Shown here: piece by piece, positions 58,721 to 64,000 of the stretch
How positions within the stretch are numbered: the stretch's first letter is position 1
Layout: each line of letters opens with the position of its first letter
Source of the DNA: GWA2-46-15 sp964551525
Lineage (GTDB): Bacteria > Patescibacteriota > Minisyncoccia > Minisyncoccales > GWA2-46-15
Assembly (NCBI GenBank): GCA_964551525.1
Contig: CAZKCH010000001.1
Span: forward strand, 8,292 to 72,291
Direction: 5' to 3'
Length of the DNA stretch: 64,000 nucleotides
The notes under the pieces: model-generated
What the model was told of the DNA's origin: nothing
Database searches by the model: none
What the model saw: only the letters and a program-made list of their open reading frames with translations
Program-made: the position numbers and the translations under genes

Positions 58721-59188
58721 ATGGATAAAGATAATCAAAAACAGCTTGAAGAATGCCAAAAACAGCGCGATGAATATCTGGCGGGCTGGCAAAGAGCAAG
58801 AGCGGACTTTCTTAATTATAAAAAAGACGAAGTAGAAAGGATCAAGCAACTGCTGGACTATGCCAATGAAGACATTGTTCTGAAAATCCTGCCGATTTTG
58901 GATAATCTGGAACTGGCGGAGAAGCATTTACCCGATAATCTGAAACAAGACCAGCATGTTAAAGGCCTGCTCCAAATTAAAAAGCTTTTTGAGGACTTTC
59001 TGAAAAACCAAGGCGTGGAACCGATTGAGGCCTTGGACAAGAAGTTCGACCCGGCCTGGCACGAAGTGGTGGAAGAAATCGAAATAAAGGGCAAAGAACC
59101 GGGAATAGTGGCAGAAGAAGTTCAAAGAGGATATTCAATAAATCAAAGATTATTGAGACCAACTAAGATTAAAATCGCCAAATCCTAA
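58721..59188 (+). CDS. grpE: Nucleotide exchange factor GrpE
   Basis: 155 aa. A long N-terminal coiled coil (EECQKQRDEYLAGWQRARADFLNYKKD, read in parts) is followed by the beta-wing with GVEPIEALDKKFDPAWHEVVEE and VQRGYSINQRLLRPTKIKIA. Releases ADP from DnaK. Shorter acidic N-terminus than in E. coli. ATG immediately after repeat B. Confidence 0.96.
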   Translation: MDKDNQKQLEECQKQRDEYLAGWQRARADFLNYKKDEVERIKQLLDYANEDIVLKILPILDNLELAEKHLPDNLKQDQHVKGLLQIKKLFEDFLKNQGVEPIEALDKKFDPAWHEVVEEIEIKGKEPGIVAEEVQRGYSINQRLLRPTKIKIAKS

Positions 59189-59265
59189 CTTGTATCCAGT
59201 ATCTTGTATTTAGTATCTCGTATACGAAATACTAAATACTATATACAAAATACAAAAAGCAAACT
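59189..59265. repeat. AT-rich inverted repeat between grpE and dnaK
   Basis: GTATTTAGTAT (59206-59216) and ATACTAAATAC (59229-59239) pair perfectly around CTCGTATACGAA. Flanks repeat the same 7-nt theme (TATCCAG, TATCTTG, TACAAAA). A similar element follows dnaK. Confidence 0.75.
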
Positions 59266-59309
59266 TATCTTAATCACCAATCTAATTAAGCAAACATAAT
59301 TAAAAACAT

Positions 59310-61202
59310 ATGGCAAAGATTTTAGGCATCGATTTAGGAACAACTTATTCGGCCATGGCCACGATTGAAGCCGGGGAGCCGAAAATAATTGAAAACAAGG
59401 AAGGGGCGAGAATCACGCCCTCGGTGGTGGCGCTGACAAAAAATAACGAGCGCCTCGTTGGCGTCCTGGCCAAAAGGCAGGCGGTCTCCAACCCCAAAGA
59501 CACGGTTTATTCAATCAAACGCTTGATGGGCCGAAAGTTCACTGACGCGGAAGTCCAGCGCGACAAAAAGCTCTTGCCCTATGAAATCCAAGAAGCCGCT
59601 GACGGCGGCGTGGAAGTGAAAATGGGTGGCAAATGGCACAAGCCAGCGGAAATCTCCGCCATGGTTTTACAAAAACTCAAAGCCGATGCCGAAGCCAAGC
59701 TGGGTGAAACCATTACTGAAGCGATCATTACTTGCCCGGCTTATTTTGACGACTCCCAAAGAAAAGCAACTAAGGTAGCGGGTGAAATCGCTGGTTTTAA
59801 TGTTAAAAGAGTGATTAACGAACCAACCGCGGCGGCTTTAGCTTATGGCCTGACAAAAAAGAAAGACGAACAAATCGTGGTTTATGACTTTGGCGGCGGC
59901 ACTTTTGACATTTCCGTTTTAAACATCAGCGCTGATACGGTTGAAGTCAAGGCCACGGGCGGGGATACGCATTTGGGCGGCGATGATTTTGACCAAAAAA
60001 TTGTTGATTGGGTGGCGGAAAATTTTAAAAAAGATCAGGGCATTGATTTAACCAAAGACATGCTGGCACTCCAGCGGCTCAAAGAAGCGGCGGAAAAAGC
60101 CAAGATCGAACTTTCTTCATCTTTGGAAACAGAAATAAACCTGCCTTTTATCACCTCTGATTCATCCGGGCCGAAGCATTTGTATTACAAAATGAGCCGG
60201 GCCCAGCTGGAAAACTTAGTCAAGCCATATATTGATCGCTCCATTGAATTGGTCAAACAAACCTTGAAAGAAGCCAACCTTTCTCCCAAAGACATTGAAG
60301 AAGTGGTTTTAGTTGGCGGCCAAACCAGAATGCCCTTGATGCAACAAATGGCCAAGGATTTTTTCGGCAAAGAACCGAATAAAACCATTAATCCCGACGA
60401 GGTGGTAGCCATTGGCGCCGCGGTTGAAGCCGGTATTCTTCAAGGCGAAGTCAGAGACGTTTTGCTTTTGGATGTTACGCCTTTATCATTGGGCATTGAA
60501 ACCTTGGGCCAGGTCAATACGGTTTTGATTGCGAAAAATACGACGGTGCCGACCGCTAAAACTCAGATTTTTTCCACTGCTGCCGATAGTCAAACCTCCG
60601 TAGAAATTCATGTTCTCCAAGGCGAAAGGCCAATGGCTAACGACAATAAATCACTCGGCCGCTTTATCTTGGATGGTATTCCGCCGTCACCGCGGGGCTT
60701 GCCTCAAATCGAGGTCACTTTTGACATTGACGCCAATGGCATTCTGAACGTTACGGCCAAAGACAAAGCCACGAGCAAAACCCAATCGGTCAGGATCGAG
60801 GGTTCCACCGGGCTCTCCAAGGAAGAAGTGGAAAAAATGAAAAAAGAAGCCGAGGCCCACGCCGCTGAGGATAAGAAAAAGCAGGAATTGATTGAGGCGA
60901 AAAATCTGGCTGATGGTCTGGTCTATGCCACGGAAAAAACTCTGCGTGACTTAGGCGAAAAAGTGCCGGCCGACATTAAAAAAGAAATCGAGGAAAAAAC
61001 CGAAGCCCTGAAAAAAGTTAAAGACAGCGACAGCGCTGAAGAAATTAAAAGCAAAACCACTGATCTCTCCCAGACGGTTCAGAAAATCGGCGCTGAACTT
61101 TACAAACAACAACCGCAGGGCCAAAATTCTGAAGGGCAAAAAAAACCAGAACAGCCAGAGGAGCCACCGGCACAGGAGGGAGAGTTCAAGGAGAAACAAT
61201 AA
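59310..61202 (+). CDS. dnaK: Chaperone DnaK (Hsp70)
   Basis: 630 aa. ATPase motifs GIDLGTTYSAMA, VINEPTAAALAYG, VYDFGGGTFDISVLN and VVLVGGQTRMPLM are all present; the substrate-binding part has TPLSLGIETLG and QGERPMA. The C-terminal lid ends in a Pro/Glu/Gln-rich tail (KKPEQPEEPPAQEGEF). Works with DnaJ and GrpE encoded on each side. A possible -10 (CATAAT, 59295-59300) is 9 nt before the ATG. Confidence 0.98.
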   Translation: MAKILGIDLGTTYSAMATIEAGEPKIIENKEGARITPSVVALTKNNERLVGVLAKRQAVSNPKDTVYSIKRLMGRKFTDAEVQRDKKLLPYEIQEAADGGVEVKMGGKWHKPAEISAMVLQKLKADAEAKLGETITEAIITCPAYFDDSQRKATKVAGEIAGFNVKRVINEPTAAALAYGLTKKKDEQIVVYDFGGGTFDISVLNISADTVEVKATGGDTHLGGDDFDQKIVDWVAENFKKDQGIDLTKDMLALQRLKEAAEKAKIELSSSLETEINLPFITSDSSGPKHLYYKMSRAQLENLVKPYIDRSIELVKQTLKEANLSPKDIEEVVLVGGQTRMPLMQQMAKDFFGKEPNKTINPDEVVAIGAAVEAGILQGEVRDVLLLDVTPLSLGIETLGQVNTVLIAKNTTVPTAKTQIFSTAADSQTSVEIHVLQGERPMANDNKSLGRFILDGIPPSPRGLPQIEVTFDIDANGILNVTAKDKATSKTQSVRIEGSTGLSKEEVEKMKKEAEAHAAEDKKKQELIEAKNLADGLVYATEKTLRDLGEKVPADIKKEIEEKTEALKKVKDSDSAEEIKSKTTDLSQTVQKIGAELYKQQPQGQNSEGQKKPEQPEEPPAQEGEFKEKQ

Positions 61203-61272
61203 CTTGTATCTGGTATCTTGTATCTGGTATTTCGTATACTAAATACAAAATACTAAATACTAAATACAAGTA
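61203..61272. repeat. AT-rich repeat between dnaK and dnaJ
   Basis: TTGTATCTGGTATCTTGTATCTGGTATTTCGTA against TACTAAATACAAAATACTAAATAC (split), a long imperfect hairpin of 7-nt units. Same family as 59189-59265 and the stretch inside the MurF-like gene. Confidence 0.75.
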
Positions 61273-62340
61273 ATGAAGGATTACTACACCATTCTCGGCG
61301 TAAAAAAAGAGGCCTCGACTGATGAAATCCGCAAGGCCTACCACAAACTGGCGCACGAACATCATCCGGACAAAGGCGGCAATGCTGACAAGTTTAAAGA
61401 GATAAACGAGGCCTACCAAGTGCTCTCAAATAAGGAGAAAAGAGGCCAATATGACCAATTCGGCCGCGGTTTTGATAGTAATGATTTTAACTGGTCCTGG
61501 GGCAATCCTCAACAACAAAGCGATGGCGCTGGTTTTGATTTTTCCGGCCTGGGCGATATTTTTGAAGAATTTTTTGGTGGCGTTGAACCGAGAAGAAAAA
61601 GAAATCCCAAAAGGGGAAAGGATATTGAAATCGGCTTGGAAATTAATTTGGCCGAAGCGCTGGCCCGTCAAGAAAAAGAAATTTCTTTAGAAAAATTCAT
61701 TAAATGCCAGCGCTGCCAAGGATCAGGCGCCGAGTTAAACTCGGCTGTTAAAGAGTGCTTCTCTTGCCGCGGCGCGGGTGAAGTCCAGCAAATCCAGCGG
61801 ACATTTTTAGGATCGTTCACCACTGCCGCGGTCTGCCCGGAATGCAAGGGCGAGGGCAGAAAACCGGAAAAACCATGCAATGTCTGTCAAGGCGAAGGCC
61901 GAATGAGAGGCGTGGAAAAAATAAAAATATTCATTCCGGCCGGCGTTGACCAAAACCAGGTGATAAAAGTTGAGGGCGGCGGCGACCAAGGGAAAAAGGG
62001 CAAACCCGCCGGTGATCTTTATATCAGAATAATCGTCAAAGACCATCCGATTTTCCAGAGAAGGGGAGACGATTTATTTACGGTTTTGACAATCCCGTTT
62101 TCCAAGGCGGTTTTAGGCGGCCAAGTGGAAATCATCGACTTAGCCGGTAAAAAACTGATTTTGAACATTCCCTCTGGATCAGCGGCGGGAAAAATGTTAA
62201 GGTTAACCAGTAAAGGCGTACCGCATTTCCAAAATCACGGCCAGGGCAACTTGTACGTGGAATTGGTAATCAAAATGCCAAGTAGATTAAGCCAAAAACA
62301 AAAAGAACTATTGGAAAAACTCCGAGAAGAGAATTTGTAA
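61273..62340 (+). CDS. dnaJ: Chaperone DnaJ (Hsp40, type I)
   Basis: 355 aa. J domain with HHPDKGG (HPD at about 33), Gly/Phe region (about 70-105), and the four zinc knuckles CQRCQGSG, CFSCRGAG, CPECKGEG and CNVCQGEG, then the C-terminal substrate domains (GDLYIRI, LNIPSGSAAGKMLRL). Stimulates DnaK. It ends 5 nt before tRNA-Lys. Confidence 0.97.
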   Translation: MKDYYTILGVKKEASTDEIRKAYHKLAHEHHPDKGGNADKFKEINEAYQVLSNKEKRGQYDQFGRGFDSNDFNWSWGNPQQQSDGAGFDFSGLGDIFEEFFGGVEPRRKRNPKRGKDIEIGLEINLAEALARQEKEISLEKFIKCQRCQGSGAELNSAVKECFSCRGAGEVQQIQRTFLGSFTTAAVCPECKGEGRKPEKPCNVCQGEGRMRGVEKIKIFIPAGVDQNQVIKVEGGGDQGKKGKPAGDLYIRIIVKDHPIFQRRGDDLFTVLTIPFSKAVLGGQVEIIDLAGKKLILNIPSGSAAGKMLRLTSKGVPHFQNHGQGNLYVELVIKMPSRLSQKQKELLEKLREENL

Positions 62341-62345
62341 AAAGG

Positions 62346-62419
62346 GCCCCCATAGCTCAATTTGGTAGAGCAATTCCCTTTTAAGGAAGTGGTTGGAGGT
62401 TCAAATCCTCCTGGGGGCA
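62346..62419 (+). tRNA. tRNA-Lys (anticodon UUU)
   Basis: 74 nt. Acceptor GCCCCCA/TGGGGGC; anticodon stem TTCC/GGAA with loop CTTTTAA; T-arm GGAGG/CCTCC around TTCAAAT. It lies between dnaJ and the protease gene, 3 nt before the latter's ATG. Confidence 0.94.
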
Positions 62420-62422
62420 CTT

Positions 62423-63640
62423 ATGAAATCGATTTTAAAGAGAATACTGATCGGCGGCTTCATTGTTGCCCTCATCGGCGGGGGAGTGGTTTTTGGTTTT
62501 TACTACGGCAAAATTCAAACCGAAAGAAAAATCATCAATGAAATTTTCACCCAAGGTGCTGACGCCAATGACAAGAATCTTGACTTCACTCTTTTTTGGG
62601 AGGCCTGGCAGACGTTGAAAGCAAGATTTATTGATCAGAGCAAATTCAGCAATGAAAAAATGCTCTACGGCGCCATTAGCGGCATGACCCAATCCCTGGA
62701 AGATCCCTATACGGTATTTATGAATCCGGAAGAAAGTAAAAAGTTTTTTGAGGATGTTTCCGGCACCTTCGAAGGCATTGGCATGGAAGTCGGCCGGAAA
62801 AAAGGCCAATTGCAAGTGATTGCTCCCCTCGAAGGCACGCCCGCCCAAAGGGCGGGCTTGAGAGCCGGCGACGAAATCACCAAGATCGACGACCTCTTTA
62901 CCACCAATATGACTATTGACGAGGCCGTATCTAAAATCAGGGGCAAAAAAGGAACTCAAGTAACGCTGACCATCTTCCGCGAGGGCTGGGAAAATACCAA
63001 AGAATTCACCATTACCCGAGCCGTCATCGAGGCGCCGTCATTAGAATGGGAAACGAAAGACAATGACATCGCCTATATCAAACTGCACCAATTTTCTGAA
63101 AAGGCCGGCGCTGATTTCCGTAAAGCCGCATTAGAAATACTGAGGACAAGCGCCAAGGGCATTGTTTTAGACCTGAGGGATAATCCGGGTGGCTATTTGG
63201 AGATTTCCCGCGATATTGCCAGTTTCTTCCTCAAACCCGATTCGATCGTCACCATTAAAGATGCCGGCGAAAACCAGGATCGAGAAGAATATTTAGCCAA
63301 TGGCAGCAATGTTTTCGAGCAAATGCCCATGGTGGTTTTAATCAACCAGGGCTCGGCCTCAGCCGCGGAAATATTAGCCGGCGCTTTAAGGGATAACCGC
63401 CAAATCAAGCTTATAGGCGAAACCTCTTTCGGCAAGGGCTCAGTCCAGGAAATAGAAAAAATGAGAGACGGTTCTTCCTTGAAAATCACTATTGCCAAAT
63501 GGCTGACGCCCAAAGGCGAATCAATCTCCGAACACGGCCTGACGCCTGATATTGAGGTGGAAATGACCGACGACGACTATAAGAATGAAAAAGACCCCCA
63601 ACTGGAAAAGGCCCTTGAAATACTACGGGAAATGTTATAA
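62423..63640 (+). CDS. C-terminal processing peptidase (S41, CtpA-like)
   Basis: 405 aa. One N-terminal membrane helix (about 7-27), a helical segment with GAISGMTQSLEDPYTVFM, a PDZ domain (IAPLEGTPAQRAGLRAGDEI), and the S41 domain with DLRDNPGG, NQGSASAAEI (nucleophile Ser) and TSFGKGSVQ (general-base Lys). It cleaves proteins outside the membrane. The frame extends upstream into tRNA-Lys, but the ATG at 62423, 3 nt after the tRNA, fits the protein start. Confidence 0.95.
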   Translation: MKSILKRILIGGFIVALIGGGVVFGFYYGKIQTERKIINEIFTQGADANDKNLDFTLFWEAWQTLKARFIDQSKFSNEKMLYGAISGMTQSLEDPYTVFMNPEESKKFFEDVSGTFEGIGMEVGRKKGQLQVIAPLEGTPAQRAGLRAGDEITKIDDLFTTNMTIDEAVSKIRGKKGTQVTLTIFREGWENTKEFTITRAVIEAPSLEWETKDNDIAYIKLHQFSEKAGADFRKAALEILRTSAKGIVLDLRDNPGGYLEISRDIASFFLKPDSIVTIKDAGENQDREEYLANGSNVFEQMPMVVLINQGSASAAEILAGALRDNRQIKLIGETSFGKGSVQEIEKMRDGSSLKITIAKWLTPKGESISEHGLTPDIEVEMTDDDYKNEKDPQLEKALEILREML

Positions 63641-63668
63641 TGTTATAGATGTTGGAAGATTATCTTGC

Positions 63669-63674
63669 TATAAT
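63669..63674 (+). promoter_or_regulatory. -10 (TATAAT) of rplI
   Basis: TATAAT, with an ATG at 63681 6 nt later that opens a 4-codon ORF (MQKV) whose TGA overlaps the rplI ATG (ATGA, 63692-63695). Confidence 0.6.
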
Positions 63675-63691
63675 GTTTTAATGCAAAAAGT

Positions 63692-64000
63692 ATGAAAATA
63701 GTTCTACTGGAAGACGTTGAAAAAACAGGCAAAAAGTATGACGTCAAAGAAGTGGCGGACGGTTTTGCCCGCAACTTTTTGATTGCCAAAAACTTGGCCA
63801 AACCAGCGACCGAAGAAATGGAAAAATGGGCGAAACTCCAGAAAGAAATGATGGAAAAGAAAGCCGAGGAAGGACTGGAAAAAATCCAAAAGACCGCTTC
63901 GGCAATAGATGGCCAAGAGGTGATTATTGAAGTTAAACTCGGGCCCGAAGGCCAGCTCTTCGAATCAATTAATGCCCAGAAAATCACAGAAAAACTGAAG
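63692..64000 (+). CDS. rplI: 50S ribosomal protein L9, N-terminal part
   Basis: 103 codons before the window ends; the gene continues. MKIVLLEDVEKTGKKYDVKEVADGFARNFLIAKNLAKPAT is the L9 N-terminal rRNA-binding domain (read in parts), followed by the long connecting helix (about 45-80). Binds 23S domain V. Probably coupled to a 4-codon ORF upstream by the ATGA overlap. Confidence 0.93.
   Translation, partial: MKIVLLEDVEKTGKKYDVKEVADGFARNFLIAKNLAKPATEEMEKWAKLQKEMMEKKAEEGLEKIQKTASAIDGQEVIIEVKLGPEGQLFESINAQKITEKLK

Noticed and set aside
62839..62857. GCCCGCCC-AAA-GGGCGGGC in the S41 protease as an inserted palindrome
   Set aside because: It encodes the normal PDZ sequence TPAQRAGLRAGDE with no extra residues, so it is ordinary codon choice.

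Overview
The window looks like a chromosome segment of a Candidate Phyla Radiation (Patescibacteria, probably Parcubacteria-like) bacterium. Evidence: small tightly packed genes, 16S and 23S rRNA genes each cut by two group I introns with LAGLIDADG ORFs, membrane-fused and shortened versions of standard proteins, many GT-C membrane glycosyltransferases, and an archaeal-type TyrRS. UGA is used as a stop (for example mreC, nagZ, the 19.6 kb methyltransferase), so this is not a code-25 lineage.

Layout: 0-5.9 kb, an adenylating enzyme tail, a sensor kinase, phosphoglycerate mutase, two thiol-redox proteins and GAPDH. 5.9-13.6 kb, acetyl-CoA synthetase, an HD hydrolase, a RAYT-type HUH transposase with its REP hairpins, PEP synthase, a PfkB kinase, archaeal-type class I aldolase and a ferredoxin: a lower-glycolysis/gluconeogenesis block. 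13.6-19.4 kb, L25, a lytic transglycosylase, RF1 and L31 (minus strand), S2, EF-Ts and tRNA-Thr. 20.3-24 kb, 16S rRNA with two introns. 24-28.2 kb, two GT-C type membrane proteins (minus), a YbaK deacylase, tRNA-Ile and tRNA-Ala. 28.3-34.5 kb, an accessory stretch of single small genes (GIY-YIG, HigBA, NYN, 2H phosphoesterase, zinc ribbon, HAD, nucleotidyltransferase), mostly with their own terminator and promoter, plus one foreign-looking gene. 34.5-36.4 kb, archaeal-type tyrS and a TM-helix protein. 36.4-41.5 kb, 23S (two introns) and 5S rRNA. 41.6-55.9 kb, the Rod cell-shape operon, greA, lysS, serS, a MurF-like protein, FemAB, FtsQ and NagZ: cell-wall growth. 57.9-62.3 kb, the hrcA-grpE-dnaK-dnaJ heat-shock cluster with a CIRCE operator; then tRNA-Lys, a CtpA protease and the start of L9.

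The strongest unifying signal is translational. The 16S 3' end reads GGATCATTACTTTTTT with no CCTCC anti-Shine-Dalgarno, almost no gene has a Shine-Dalgarno, and many start codons lie only 6-8 nt after a -10 hexamer, as expected for leaderless mRNAs. The one gene with a perfect AGGAGG (28822-29451) also has a different base composition. Other notable signals: a tRNA-Tyr with archaeal features (C1:G72, 5-nt variable loop) near an archaeal-type TyrRS; a group I intron in the sarcin-ricin loop of 23S; an rRNA operon still in the order 16S-Ile-Ala-23S-5S but spread over 21 kb; parallel mini-ORF plus terminator leaders ahead of both large rRNAs; and several palindromic repeat families, some lying inside coding sequence.

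All calls were made by reading the sequence. No database search, folding or alignment program was run. Splice sites are placed by exon conservation plus P1 pairing.
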